Source: G963665545 sp963665545 (GTDB lineage: Bacteria > Pseudomonadota > Gammaproteobacteria > Xanthomonadales > SZUA-36). Taken from it: a stretch of 64,000 nucleotides of DNA. The stretch spans positions 1 through 64,000 of the forward strand of contig CAXXKZ010000013.1 in assembly GCA_963665545.2 (NCBI GenBank). Reading direction: 5' to 3'. Below the pieces are notes generated by a model. It ran no database searches and was not told the DNA's origin. It was given only the letters and a program-made list of their open reading frames with translations. Both the position numbers and the translations under genes were made by a program. Below are positions 1-8,659 of this stretch, in pieces. Within the stretch, counting starts at the first letter, position 1, and each line of letters starts with the position of its first letter.

Positions 1-77
1 GGAACCGGCATTGAAAGGTCCGGAACCGGAATTGAAAGTTCCGGAACTGGAATTGAGAGTTCTGGAACCGGAATTAG
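1..77 (+). repeat. 21-bp tandem repeat encoding GTGIESS units, cut by the window edge
   Basis: Three full units and part of a fourth of a 21-base repeat (GGAACCGGAATTGAAAGTTCC type) run from the window start. In frame 1 they read GTGIERS, GTGIESS, GTGIESS, GTGIS and the frame continues open to a stop at 130-132. This is probably the end of an upstream repeat-protein frame or an out-of-frame 5' part of the next gene; the left edge prevents a decision. The period (21) differs from the 27-base repeat downstream, but both encode Gly-Thr-Gly rich units. Confidence 0.6.
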
Positions 78-104
78 CCAATTGAGCATGGGCTTCGCCA
101 TTGT

Positions 105-956
105 GTGTTCGCTATTGCTATTTCGATTCTGACGTTTGCGTCAGTTGCGCAAGCATCTCCTGTGGGCCCCGCTGGGTCAATGCATTTGGTTGTCAGCGGA
201 AACACCGTTGCTGTTTCTTGGATCATTGATAACAGCGTATTTTCAAGTGTTTCTTCCCTGAGTGGCTCCTTTGCAAATCTTTTGCTCACTGAGGTTGCGC
301 TTTCATCTGGGTTGAGCAGTTCCAACATAGCAGGTGGCGGTACTGGATCTAAAATCGCCGGTGGTGGTACCGGTTCTAGGATTGCTGGTGGTGGCACCGG
401 TTCTAAGATCGCTGGTTGGTGGCACCGGTTCTAAGATCGCTGGTGGTGGCACCGGTTCTAAGATCGCTGGTGGTGGCACTGGTTCTAAGATCGCTGGTGG
501 TGGCACTGGTTCTAAGATCGCTGGTGGTGGGCACTGGTTCTAAGATCGCTGGTGGTGGCACCGGTTCTAAGATCGCTGGTGGTGGCACCGGTTCTAGATA
601 GCGGAGGTGGCACCGGAGGGAAATCCGGAATACCAGGCGATGGGTCAAGCGGACTTGAGGTTGAAATTGTTGATAACGGCGATGGGTTTGATACCTCGGT
701 CAGCGACCATACGTTCCAAATCGCTGGCGGTGGAACAGGTGAAGCCATATCAATAACTCTCCCTGAAGGAACTGGTTTGGCAATGGAAGTATCCATCGGC
801 AACGGCTACGCCACGATTTCTGTGCTTGATTCCAACTTTGCCGAAGTCGTGACTTTTAACAGCGTTCCAATTGTCTGTGGATCGCAGTTTTGTTCCGTGG
901 GCTTCGATGAGTCGTTAGCCGGATTCGGAAGAGGCTTAGCAAGCGGGAAGAGGTAA
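105..956 (+). CDS. Secreted Gly-rich repeat protein, broken by three +1 indels
   Basis: No family is recognised. The frame from GTG 105 begins with a signal peptide (hydrophobic AIAISILTFASV, then AQA cleavage-like site), followed by about 50 residues and then about ten copies of GGGTGSKIA. The repeat phase moves from frame 0 to 1 near 411-418 (an extra G), to 2 near 527-532 (an extra G), and back to 0 near 596-601 (an extra A), so three +1 changes add up to one codon. The C-terminal 110 residues (from about 600) are acidic, include another IAGGGTG unit, two Cys (VPIVCGSQFC) and end in ASGKR. Upstream, an in-frame TAG at 75 limits the start; no clear ribosome-binding site is seen. Either a pseudogene, a repeat-length-variable surface protein, or sequence error. 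Confidence 0.6.
327..598 (+). repeat. 27-bp tandem repeat, about 10 units (GGGTGSKIA)
   Basis: Units of the type ATCGCTGGTGGTGGCACCGG plus TTCTAAG repeat head to tail. Units 4 and 8 are 28 bases long because of one extra G each, and the last unit is also off register. The remaining units are nearly identical, suggesting recent expansion or gene conversion. Confidence 0.9.
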
Positions 957-1008
957 CCGAGCCAAAGATTTAGATTAGTGAATTTCGCTTCATCCAACGA
1001 GCGAACCT

Positions 1009-1038
1009 AAGCCCCTGCACACAGTGTGCGGGGGCTTC
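1009..1038 (+). terminator. Rho-independent terminator after the repeat-protein gene
   Basis: AAGCCCCTGCACAC is followed by AGTGTGCGGGGGCTT, giving a GC-rich stem with a very short loop, then CCTTTT. It sits about 50 bases after the repeat-protein stop and could also serve the opposing DUF6502 gene. Confidence 0.8.
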
Positions 1039-1062
1039 CTTTTCACTTGGCTTACCAACTAA

Positions 1063-1915
1063 CTATGTGGACTCAATTTCAAAATAGTACATTCCGATAC
1101 CAGCTGTGAGCTGCTCTTCAGTGACAAAATCATCCTCAAAGGGAACAATGACATCTCTCGCGCAATCATCAGCATTACTAAAAATTCTTGGACGGCCTGC
1201 CTCAGGCGGTCCCGATTCATCGGATTGATTCGATGGGTCCAACTTGCCCTTTGAAATAACTTGTCCTCTCCTGTTGAAAGTGCTTCGAGGTTGTGGTGTA
1301 CGGTGTGGAGCAGTCGCGCAGCAGCATTCAGTCCAGTTTGAATTTGCCAATCTTTGTCCGTAGATCTTTTGGTCTGAAATCTCTAGATTTGAGTTCAATT
1401 CGATCACCCTCCAGAATTCGAATGAGGTTGTTTGCCAACATACTTTCAATAATTGATTGGACTGTGACACCACGTGCACGAACGCTTTCTCTCACAAGTG
1501 TCTCGAAGGTTTCCTTTGCACCCCAGGTATCAACAATTAGCGGTTCGTTGGTTTTAGGATCAGTAAAACCTGGACTTGTGGTCCAAAAGTCAATAATGCA
1601 ACTCTCTGGCGTAACCTCCTTCAGGAAGGACCGAGTGCCGTGAAGCGGTAGACGAAAAGATTCACTGTTTCTAATTCGGGCGAGTTTTCTTGTATCCAAT
1701 CCCGTAAGAAGGGCCAACTTGGTCAGCGGTACATCTCTTCCAGGCCGCGCTTTTCGAATGTGGTTTTCTGATTCCTCGATAAAAATTCTTTCGATCAACT
1801 CTTGAAGTCTTACCAGCGAAATTTTACCGATCAGGATTTTGATGAGCGTTCTGACGAGAAACTCAATTGACTTGGTCAGTATCGCAACATCGCTCAACGA
1901 TTTGGGTTCAGCCAT
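1063..1915 (-). CDS. DUF6502 family protein, frameshifted twice
   Basis: From ATG 1915 the frame gives 195 residues with an N-terminal half typical of DUF6502 (LVRTLIKILIGKISLVRLQELIE, then a helix-turn-helix-like TKLALLTGLDTRKLARI) and stops at 1328. The conserved rest is present in two other frames: GLNAAARLLHTVHHNLEAL...EDKLFQRASW (about 1331-1185) and SNADDCARDV...GIGMYYFEIEST (about 1180-1063). Joining them needs one missing base near 1329-1336 and one missing base in a five-A run at 1180-1184. The YYFE ending is typical of the family. Function unknown; the gene stands alone with a GGAGAA ribosome-binding site. Confidence 0.75.
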
Positions 1916-2270
1916 TGTTATGTTCTCCAGGACAACGTACTAACGCTCATCAATTGGAGCAATATTCCGTTAGAGGGTTCGATCCAGTTAGAATTAAATT
2001 AGCCTAGTATGGCAAAATATGACATTACAGTACATTGCGTTGCCAATGTAGGATGGCCTGGCTTTCACTCTGCCCGCAATTTTTGTGCTCTGTCTGATGC
2101 GATGTGGGCAAATATGCTGCACCATCACATCGGGACTGAAATATGACCCCCATTACAGCAATATTCTATCGCTATGGGACGAATGGGCGCGGAAAACGAT
2201 TCAAGTTTCAATGCCGATGTGCATCCTTGGTGCAATTTGCGGACAACTCTGGACTAGCTCAGTCAGTAAA
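1916..2270. other. 355-bp gene-poor interval
   Basis: No convincing gene is seen. It holds the DUF6502 upstream region at its left and the 3' flank of the HIT gene at its right. A D-arm-like string near 2255 was examined and rejected as a tRNA. Confidence 0.5.
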
Positions 2271-2615
2271 TCACCCGGGCGGCCACCCAAATCGTCGGCC
2301 CCCCAACAAATGCAGGTGGATGTGAAATACCGTCTGGCCGGCTGCTTCGTTGCAATTCATTACCACCCGGTAGCCATTTTCTGTCAGCCCTTCGTTGGCT
2401 GCTATTTCTGCCGCTGCCAGGAACAATAGTCCTACCAATTCGGCGTGTTCAGGTTGCAATTCGTCTATGGTGCGCACGCGGGTCTTGGGGATGATCAATA
2501 CATGTACCGGGGCCTGGGGGTTGACGTCTCTGAAAGCGAGTACTTGATCTGTTTCATAAATGATTTCTGCAGGGATATCCCGGCTGATAATTTTCAGGAA
2601 CAGGTCTTCTGACAT
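2271..2615 (-). CDS. HIT family nucleotide-binding protein (HinT-like)
   Basis: This 114-residue protein has the whole HIT domain: an N-terminal LFLKIISRDIPAEIIYET, VHVLIIPK, and the histidine triad HIHLHLLGG near residue 98. The family hydrolyses nucleoside phosphoramidates or dinucleotides in the cytoplasm, the middle His of the triad being the nucleophile. Length fits HinT (about 115-120). It lies 57 bases downstream of the SDR gene on the same strand and may share its transcript. The exact substrate cannot be read from sequence. Confidence 0.9.
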   Translation of the reverse strand: MSEDLFLKIISRDIPAEIIYETDQVLAFRDVNPQAPVHVLIIPKTRVRTIDELQPEHAELVGLLFLAAAEIAANEGLTENGYRVVMNCNEAAGQTVFHIHLHLLGGRRFGWPPG

Positions 2616-2672
2616 GGGTTTGTTCTCCGGTTCGAATGGGTCTGAGGATACTTATGTGTTCTTGTGATGATT

Positions 2673-3371
2673 TTACAGGCTGATGAATGGGCCTTTGGCT
2701 TTTGATTTGCCGGCCAGAATTTTGATCAATTGACGGGCCTTTGTTTGTGGCTCGGGCTGGTCAGCCGGGTTTTCTGCATAGTAAAACTTTTGACGCAGTT
2801 CTGAGCGCATCGGGCCGGGATTGACGCCCAGTATGGTCAAGTCGGTGTTTACTTGTTTGTACATGCTCACCATGGCGCGGGTGGCATGTTTGGCGATGCC
2901 GTAGGCGCCCCTGAATGCCGCTGCAGACTTTTCCATATCTTCGAGCATGAATATCAGCATTCCCGCCTCTGCGGCTCGCAGTAGCGGCATGCAGGCGTTG
3001 CTCAGCAACCAGGGGGCAGTCAGGTTTATCTGCATTTGCTGCTGCCATTCCAGGGGTTCGATTTGCTCCAGCAAACGCAAGGCGTCGAATGACACCGCGC
3101 AGTGCACCAGGGCGTCAAGTACGTCGTGTTGGCGACGTATCTGCATCACGATCTCCTGATAGTCTTCGGGCCCGGCCTTACTCAGGTCCAGCGGCAACAA
3201 ACTGACGGCGTCCCGGTGCTGGGCCTGCGCTTCATCGTGAATGTGTTCCAGCACTGACTGGTTAATGTCCAGCAGGATGACATTTGCGCCCGCCGCCAGG
3301 CTGGCACGTGCCAGCGCCGACCCCAGTCCGCCGGCTGCGCCCGTGATCAATATCGTCTTGTTATCGAGCAT
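2673..3371 (-). CDS. Short-chain dehydrogenase/reductase (YciK-like)
   Basis: A 232-residue SDR with TGAAGGLG for NAD(P) binding at residues 10-17, an Asp after beta-2 (LLDIN) and the YGIAK catalytic Tyr/Lys pair near residue 158. The NAG motif is altered to HCAVSF, as in YciK-type members. In Pseudomonas a YciK-like SDR sits next to mupP and ubiG; the same genes are found here within 3.5 kb, with three small genes between, which supports the assignment. Substrate unknown. Confidence 0.85.
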   Translation of the reverse strand: MLDNKTILITGAAGGLGSALARASLAAGANVILLDINQSVLEHIHDEAQAQHRDAVSLLPLDLSKAGPEDYQEIVMQIRRQHDVLDALVHCAVSFDALRLLEQIEPLEWQQQMQINLTAPWLLSNACMPLLRAAEAGMLIFMLEDMEKSAAAFRGAYGIAKHATRAMVSMYKQVNTDLTILGVNPGPMRSELRQKFYYAENPADQPEPQTKARQLIKILAGKSKAKGPFISL

Positions 3372-3428
3372 GTGTGCTGAAGCGTTCCTGTTGTCGACCC
3401 TTGGCGCAGCGCCCTGTAGAATCCTACC

Positions 3429-3710
3429 ATGCCGATTTATGAATACCGCTCTGATTCAGAGCGAGCCTGCCCGCACTGTGAGGCTGGTTTTAATCGCCTG
3501 GAAAAACTCAGCGCTGAACCACTGCTCTTGTGTCCCCAATGCGATGGCGCTGTCAAGCGGGTGATTTCGGCACCGAGCATCGGCAATCCCGGCCCTTCCC
3601 TCAGTCCGGATAACATTGAAAAGGCCGGGTTCACGCAGTACAAGAAATCGGGCGATGGGGTTTATGAGAAAACCGCCGGCAAGGGGCCGCGGACAATTAT
3701 GCGCGACTGA
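3429..3710 (+). CDS. FmdB family zinc-ribbon protein
   Basis: Starts MPIYEYRSDSERACPHCEAG and has a second CPQC at residues 36-39, giving the CxxC...CxxC zinc ribbon of FmdB regulatory-type proteins, with the typical I-S-A-P segment after it (VISAPSIG). 93 residues. Divergent from the SDR gene with only about 57 bases between, so the two promoters overlap. Role unknown; family members are small and often near DNA- or aminoacylation-related genes. Confidence 0.85.
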   Translation: MPIYEYRSDSERACPHCEAGFNRLEKLSAEPLLLCPQCDGAVKRVISAPSIGNPGPSLSPDNIEKAGFTQYKKSGDGVYEKTAGKGPRTIMRD

Positions 3711-3747
3711 TGTGAGCACAGTGTCTGATCGGGGACCAACTGGCGGG

Positions 3748-4161
3748 CTATTGACTCAAGTGCCTCAGGGCGGGCGCGCTCTTCGACCAGTTTCTGCCGT
3801 CAACCTGCTCTTCGATGATCTCGACCTTATCAGGCAACTCCAGACAATTGACGTTGATGCTGTAGCCGTCCGGATTTGAGCGTGGCACGTAAAATGATTT
3901 CACCCCACAATGTTTGCAGAACAAGTGTCTCGCCACTTTTGTTCTGAATTGATATTCGCTGAGTTGTTCCTCACCCCGCAACAGGCGGAATGCAGCGGCC
4001 GGAACGATCAGGTGCACGAACCCCGACATCTCGCAAATCGAGCAATTGCAGATGTGCACTGTCAGCGGCGGGGTTGCGTCAATTTCGAATCGGACCGCGC
4101 CGCAGTGGCAGCCGCCGTTGAGGGCTATTGGGTCCTTTTTCGGGATCGGATTATTTTGCAT
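3748..4161 (-). CDS. GFA-domain (glutathione-dependent formaldehyde-activating type) protein
   Basis: About 137 residues with the Cys ligands of the GFA/Mss4-like fold: GGCHCGAVRFE, then CNCSICEMSG and later LFCKHCGVKSFY. Zn-binding is expected from these pairs. I prefer ATG 4161 (MQNNPIPKK) because the longer start at 4212 would overlap the upstream gene by 47 bases. Most family members have no proven formaldehyde function. It follows the synthase-like gene by only four bases, so the two are probably cotranscribed. Confidence 0.85.
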   Translation of the reverse strand: MQNNPIPKKDPIALNGGCHCGAVRFEIDATPPLTVHICNCSICEMSGFVHLIVPAAAFRLLRGEEQLSEYQFRTKVARHLFCKHCGVKSFYVPRSNPDGYSINVNCLELPDKVEIIEEQVDGRNWSKSAPALRHLSQ

Positions 4162-4165
4162 AGGG

Positions 4166-5080
4166 CTATTCTCGCGCGCTTGGGAGTCCGCGTGCAAACC
4201 ACCAGGCTGCAATAAAATCGTTAGGCCGCAGCCGCGTCATTGCGGTGGTGTAAGCCCTTACCGGCTTTCGGGCCAGACTGGCCAATTGGCGCGCCAGCAA
4301 ATAGTGGTAGGTGTAGAGGTGGCGATGATCGCGAAGATCATCGTGCAGCGCGCAATTGAGGCGAAAGTCGCGGGGCCGACACCAGGTCGCCGCCTGGCGC
4401 ACCAGGTCGCGCACCAGTTGGTTTCTGAAGTGTGGATCGGTCGAGGCCTCGGCCCGGCTTCGCTGGTGCTGCGCCAACAAATCCATGGGCAGCCACCATC
4501 CGCCGGCTTCCGGCCTGAATATTAACAAACGCAACAACTGTGACAGCCCCCCAATTGCGGCCATTGCCGCCATCAGTTCTTGGTATTGAGACTGCGAATC
4601 ACCCAATGCCAACTCCAGCATCAGCCGGCCCTGGTGCAACCGCTGGCAGAGTTGTCTCAATTCGTCCATATCGGCGGGTGGAACGATGTCGTGGGCACAG
4701 GCGACAAGCTCGATCAAATCATCCAATGACTTGGCCGGCAGGCGTTTCATCGCCCCCGATTGGGTCAGCAGTCGCAGCACCGGGTGGCGGCCTGGCGGTG
4801 GGTCGTCAAGCTGGTGAGCGCCCTCCGCTTGGCCTTGGATCTCGCCGTGAATTTGCTGGCTCCACCATTGAATGTTGCTGGCCACCAGCATCGGATCCTT
4901 GGACAGCCAGCCGAGCTGCTCAAGCGAAGCAAAGAGTGCATACAGGCCGAGTAACTGATCGACGCATTGCTCTTGGGCGAATACCCGGCTTACCCGGAAC
5001 AACGGCGCAGATTGGATCACGCGCTCTTCACAAAGCTGGCGGTCACCGGTGCTGATTTCTGTGTGGCCGGGGCCTGTCAT
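4166..5080 (-). CDS. Squalene/phytoene synthase-like protein
   Basis: 304 residues from ATG 5080 (MTGPGHTEISTG), which avoids overlap with the phosphatase gene. The all-helical layout LLGLYALFASLEQLGWLS, VASNIQWWSQQI, LIELVACAHDIV, LAAIGGLSQLL, and the tail DFIAAWWFARG resembles the squalene/phytoene synthase fold, but the Asp-rich DxxxD motifs for Mg-diphosphate binding are not evident. It is therefore more likely a non-enzymatic or divergent member than a carotenoid enzyme. It follows ubiG and the phosphatase on the same strand. Moderate confidence in the family and none in the substrate. Confidence 0.6.
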   Translation of the reverse strand: MTGPGHTEISTGDRQLCEERVIQSAPLFRVSRVFAQEQCVDQLLGLYALFASLEQLGWLSKDPMLVASNIQWWSQQIHGEIQGQAEGAHQLDDPPPGRHPVLRLLTQSGAMKRLPAKSLDDLIELVACAHDIVPPADMDELRQLCQRLHQGRLMLELALGDSQSQYQELMAAMAAIGGLSQLLRLLIFRPEAGGWWLPMDLLAQHQRSRAEASTDPHFRNQLVRDLVRQAATWCRPRDFRLNCALHDDLRDHRHLYTYHYLLARQLASLARKPVRAYTTAMTRLRPNDFIAAWWFARGLPSARE

Positions 5081-5111
5081 TTGACCGCTGTCAAGGTCAT
5101 CTGGAGCTGCG

Positions 5112-5792
5112 TCAGGCGGACGCCAGTAGATCCCGCAGAGTGGACGGCTGCTGCAGCGCCAGACTATTGCGCTTGTGCGCCTCTGTGAATTCGTTGGCGC
5201 CGTAACCATACAGTGCCGCCGCTGTCATCGTCCCCGCCGCCTCGCCGACCTCGATGTCCCGCACATCGTCACCGACGAAGAGGACCCTGTGAGGTTCAAC
5301 ACCCATAATTTCGCAGGCCAGGAGCACCGGGGCCGGGTGCGGCTTGCTGAATTTGAGCGTGTCACCGCAGACCACGGCGCTGACCGTGCGGGCCAGTCCA
5401 CTGGCCTTGAGAATCGGCAGCGTCAGTGACTCCATCTTGTTGGTCACGATGCCCCAGGGAATGGCGCTCTGGTCCAGGTAATCAATTAATTCCACGGTCC
5501 CCTCGTAGAGGCTGGAGTCGCGATAGCTATGTTGCGCATAATGTTCCAGGAAGGCCAATCGGCGCCGTTCAAATTGCTCCGAATCGCCGGGTGGGAAGGC
5601 GGCATTCAACAAACCCACTGCCCCGCGGGAAGCGAATTGCGCCATATCGACCACATCGAGTTCCGGCAGGCCTTCGCTGCTTCTCAGCCAGTTAAGGCTG
5701 GCCACCAGGTCAGGTGCCGAATCCAGCAAAGTACCATCCAGGTCAAACAGCACTCCTGAAATCCGCGCCGGCTGATTCACCCATGCGTCCAT
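5112..5792 (-). CDS. gph: HAD phosphatase, Gph/MupP type
   Basis: 226 residues with all HAD motifs: FDLDGTLLDSAPD (nucleophile Asp), VTNKME (motif II), KPHPAPVLL (motif III Lys) and FVGDDVRDIEVGEAAG (motif IV). ATG 5792 lies one base after the ubiG stop. The family includes 2-phosphoglycolate phosphatase, but the order mtaD-ubiG-phosphatase with a YciK-like SDR nearby matches the Pseudomonas mupP locus, where this protein dephosphorylates MurNAc-6-phosphate in peptidoglycan recycling. MupP is a serious alternative to Gph; sequence alone cannot settle it. Confidence 0.85.
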   Translation of the reverse strand: MDAWVNQPARISGVLFDLDGTLLDSAPDLVASLNWLRSSEGLPELDVVDMAQFASRGAVGLLNAAFPPGDSEQFERRRLAFLEHYAQHSYRDSSLYEGTVELIDYLDQSAIPWGIVTNKMESLTLPILKASGLARTVSAVVCGDTLKFSKPHPAPVLLACEIMGVEPHRVLFVGDDVRDIEVGEAAGTMTAAALYGYGANEFTEAHKRNSLALQQPSTLRDLLASA

Positions 5793-5793
5793 A

Positions 5794-6549
5794 TCAATCC
5801 GCAGCCTCGCGCGCATGGGCCTGCTCGGCGTCGGATTTGAACGCATGCACCAGGTAATTTACCGTAACCGAGCCGCCAAGCTTTACTGTGCGGCTCAGCG
5901 GATTGTAGTGAATGCCACAGACCTCACCCACTTCCAGGGCGGCCCGGCGCAACCAGTCGCACAATTCCGAGGGCCGCACGAACCGATCATAGCGATGCGT
6001 ACCCACCGGCAGGATTCGGACGATATGCTCGGCACCCACAATGCCCAGGAGAAATGCCGCCGGGGTCCGATTGAGGGTCGACAAGAAGCACTGCCCACCT
6101 GGTTTGAGGACGGTTCCAATCGCGCGTATGACCGATGCCGGATCGGGCACGTGTTCGATCATTTCCATGCAGGTCACCACGTCCGCACTGGCCGGATGCG
6201 CATCCGCCCAGGCCTCAATGGTCAGTTCGTGGTAATCCACCTCGACTGCGGATTCATGCTGATGCAGCCGTGCAATCGCCAGCACCTTGCCGGCCACATC
6301 GATGCCGGTGACCTGCGCGCCTGCTTTGGCCATGGCCTCGGCAAGAATGCCACCGCCGCAGCCCACATCCAACACGGTTGCATCGCGCAACGAGCAACGT
6401 TCGGTGACGAAGGTCAGGCGGGCCGGGTTGAGATCGTGCAGCGGTTTGAAAGGACCTTGCGGGTCCCACCAGCCCGAGGCAAGGGCGTCGAACTGCCGTT
6501 GCTCGGCGACATCGTAGTTTTCATAGTCGCTTTTGTGCGTGGTGGTCAC
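5794..6549 (-). CDS. ubiG: Ubiquinone biosynthesis O-methyltransferase UbiG
   Basis: 251 residues. SAM motif I is VLDVGCGGGILAEAMA, with VTGIDVAGKVL (post-I) and CMEMIEHVPDP and LSTLNRT characteristic of UbiG. UbiG performs both O-methylations of the ubiquinone ring. The start is GTG 6549 (VTTTHKSDYENYD), overlapping the mtaD stop as GTGA; the longer frame upstream is a shadow of mtaD. Translational coupling with mtaD is likely. Confidence 0.93.
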   Translation of the reverse strand: MTTTHKSDYENYDVAEQRQFDALASGWWDPQGPFKPLHDLNPARLTFVTERCSLRDATVLDVGCGGGILAEAMAKAGAQVTGIDVAGKVLAIARLHQHESAVEVDYHELTIEAWADAHPASADVVTCMEMIEHVPDPASVIRAIGTVLKPGGQCFLSTLNRTPAAFLLGIVGAEHIVRILPVGTHRYDRFVRPSELCDWLRRAALEVGEVCGIHYNPLSRTVKLGGSVTVNYLVHAFKSDAEQAHAREAAD

Positions 6550-7961
6550 TGGGCGGCCACCGTGCCCTGCCCATCCACTTCGGCGCCACCCACTTCGGCG
6601 CCATCTTCTTCGGCGCCATTCAATTCGGCATGAGCCTCTATGGCGTGATTCGCCACCCCAATGGTACGGCCCCACTCCCGCGCTCGAGCCACCACGCGTT
6701 CGAGATCGATCGTGGTCAGGTTGCGGTTCTCCAGCAGCCGTCTGCCGCCCACCCAGACGTCGCTGACCTGACGGCTGGACGCAGCATAAATCACTTGTGA
6801 AGGCACATTGTAGATGGGCTGTGTCTCCGGCCATGAAAGGTCGAGCGCGCACAAATCCGCCGCCTTGCCCACCTCAATAGTGCCGACCTGTCCATCGAGC
6901 CCCAGGGCCCTGGCAGCGTTGATGGTCAGCATGTCCAGAATGTCCAGCACCGAACCCGCTTTGGGGTCGCCGCTGAGCCCCTTGCACAACAACGCTGCAG
7001 TTTGCGCCTCCTGCAGTAAATCGAGGTCATTGTTGCTGGCAGCGCCGTCGGTGCCGATGGCCACGTTGACGCCGGCACTGAGCAAATCCGCCAGGGGACA
7101 CACGCCGCTGGCCAGCTTAAGGTTCGATTGAGGACAGTGCACCACGTGGACGTTGCGCGCTTTGACCAGTTTGATGTCATCGGGCGAAAGTTTCGTCATG
7201 TGCACCGCGATCAGGCGTTCGTTGAGTAAACCGTGGTTCTGCATTCGTTGCAACGGCCGTTTTTGATAATGTTGCAAGGAGTGTGTGATATCCCATTGGG
7301 TTTCCAGCAGGTGCATGTGCACCCGCATGTGGCGTTGTTTGCTGAGGTCGGCAATTCGCGCCAGCATGTCGTCCGAGCAGGTATAAGGTGAATGCGGCGC
7401 AAAAGTTACCTGGATGAGATCGTGGTTGCCCCATGTCTCGGCCACGTCCAGGCCTTTGTCAAAGTATTCATCCGGGCTGCTCGCCCAGACGCTTGGGTTG
7501 TCGATCATGGGCAGGCCAATGGCGGCGCGCATGCCGGCTTTGGCGGCAGTGGCTGCCATCGCATCGGGGAAGAAATAGTTGTCGTTAAACATCGTTGTGC
7601 CGGCACGCAGCATTTCTGCCATTGCCAGCTCCGTACCGTCGGTTACGAATTCATAACTGACGTGGCGCGCCTCCGCTGGCCAGATGTGTTGGGTCAACCA
7701 ACGTTCCAGATCCATATCATCTGCATATCCGCGCAACAGCGTCATTGGCGAATGACAATGCATGTTGATCAGACCCGGCAATAGGACATGATTGGGCAGC
7801 TCCACTCGGTGGGCGTCGGGGTAGGTTGATCTGGCCTCGGCGGTCGGCTGGATCTGCCGGATTAGCCCATCAACCATTACCACGGCGTGATGATCCAACA
7901 CCATCCCACGGGGGCGAACCGGAACGACATACCGTACCTCGATCAGGGTGGCGGTGTTCAT
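6546..7961 (-). CDS. mtaD: 5-methylthioadenosine/S-adenosylhomocysteine deaminase MtaD
   Basis: 471-residue amidohydrolase. Metal ligands are visible: NMHCHSPMTLLRGYADD (HxH), HMHLLETQWD, VHMTKLS and GTDGAASNNDLDL. GYADDMDLERWL is typical of the MTA/SAH deaminase branch of the TRZ/ATZ family. The reaction gives methylthioinosine or S-inosylhomocysteine. The C-terminus carries a low-complexity acidic tail (GAEEDGAEVGGAEVDG) from 15-18 base repeats, absent from most relatives. First gene of a tight mtaD-ubiG-phosphatase run. Confidence 0.9.
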   Translation of the reverse strand: MNTATLIEVRYVVPVRPRGMVLDHHAVVMVDGLIRQIQPTAEARSTYPDAHRVELPNHVLLPGLINMHCHSPMTLLRGYADDMDLERWLTQHIWPAEARHVSYEFVTDGTELAMAEMLRAGTTMFNDNYFFPDAMAATAAKAGMRAAIGLPMIDNPSVWASSPDEYFDKGLDVAETWGNHDLIQVTFAPHSPYTCSDDMLARIADLSKQRHMRVHMHLLETQWDITHSLQHYQKRPLQRMQNHGLLNERLIAVHMTKLSPDDIKLVKARNVHVVHCPQSNLKLASGVCPLADLLSAGVNVAIGTDGAASNNDLDLLQEAQTAALLCKGLSGDPKAGSVLDILDMLTINAARALGLDGQVGTIEVGKAADLCALDLSWPETQPIYNVPSQVIYAASSRQVSDVWVGGRRLLENRNLTTIDLERVVARAREWGRTIGVANHAIEAHAELNGAEEDGAEVGGAEVDGQGTVAAQ

Positions 7962-7964
7962 CGG

Positions 7965-8534
7965 CTAGTCCTTGACCCGCGAGACATACTCTCCCTTGCG
8001 TGTGTCGACGCGAACCAACTCATCGATATTGATAAACAGGGGCACCCGCACCACCGCTCCGGTCTCCAGTGTGGCGGGCTTGCCGCCCCCGCCGGAAGTG
8101 TCCCCCCTGACGCCCGGGTCGGTTTCAACCACTTTTAGTTCGGTGAATTTCGGCGGCAACACACTCAGCGGTTCACCGTTATACAGGGTCATCTGGCAGG
8201 TATCGCCTTCTTTCATCCACAGCGTGTCGTCGCCAATGGAGGATTTGGCGCAGGCGTGTTGATCGAAAGTGGTGGGATTCATGAAATGCCAGAATTCACC
8301 GTCGTTGTACAGGTATTGGACATCCAGTTCAAACACGTCGGCGGCTTCGACATTTTCGCCGGATTTAAATGTGCGCTCAATGACACGGCCAGTCTTCAGA
8401 TTGCGTATTTTCACCCGATTGAAGGCTTGGCCTTTGCCCGGTTTGACGAATTCATTTTCTACAATGTTATAGGGCTCACCGTTGAGGATAATTTTCAATC
8501 CTCCCCGAAACTCATTGGTACTGTAATTGGCCAT
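7965..8534 (-). CDS. efp: Translation elongation factor P
   Basis: 189 residues from ATG 8534 (MANYSTNEFRGGLKI). The modification loop is VKPGKGQAF, with Lys at the position that is beta-lysylated by EpmA/EpmB in many gammaproteobacteria; genes for those enzymes are not in this window. EF-P relieves ribosome stalling at polyproline. An upstream in-frame extension to 8615 was rejected because EF-P starts at MA(N/T)YxT. The TAG stop lies three bases before the mtaD start, suggesting cotranscription. Confidence 0.95.
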   Translation of the reverse strand: MANYSTNEFRGGLKIILNGEPYNIVENEFVKPGKGQAFNRVKIRNLKTGRVIERTFKSGENVEAADVFELDVQYLYNDGEFWHFMNPTTFDQHACAKSSIGDDTLWMKEGDTCQMTLYNGEPLSVLPPKFTELKVVETDPGVRGDTSGGGGKPATLETGAVVRVPLFINIDELVRVDTRKGEYVSRVKD

Positions 8535-8659
8535 CCATTCCTCCAAAATTCCTGGCATGCGGGATCGCAGAAAAGCAGGTCGCATGATAACGCGAACCGT
8601 GATTCCCGTCAGCAACCTGCGTAAAGAGTTAAGTAATTGCCGTAATTAATTGATTCTCG

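Noticed and set aside
2235..2310. tRNA-like D-arm string (TAGCTCAGTCAGTA)
   Set aside because: No matching anticodon or T arm, no acceptor stem, and it runs into the HIT coding region.
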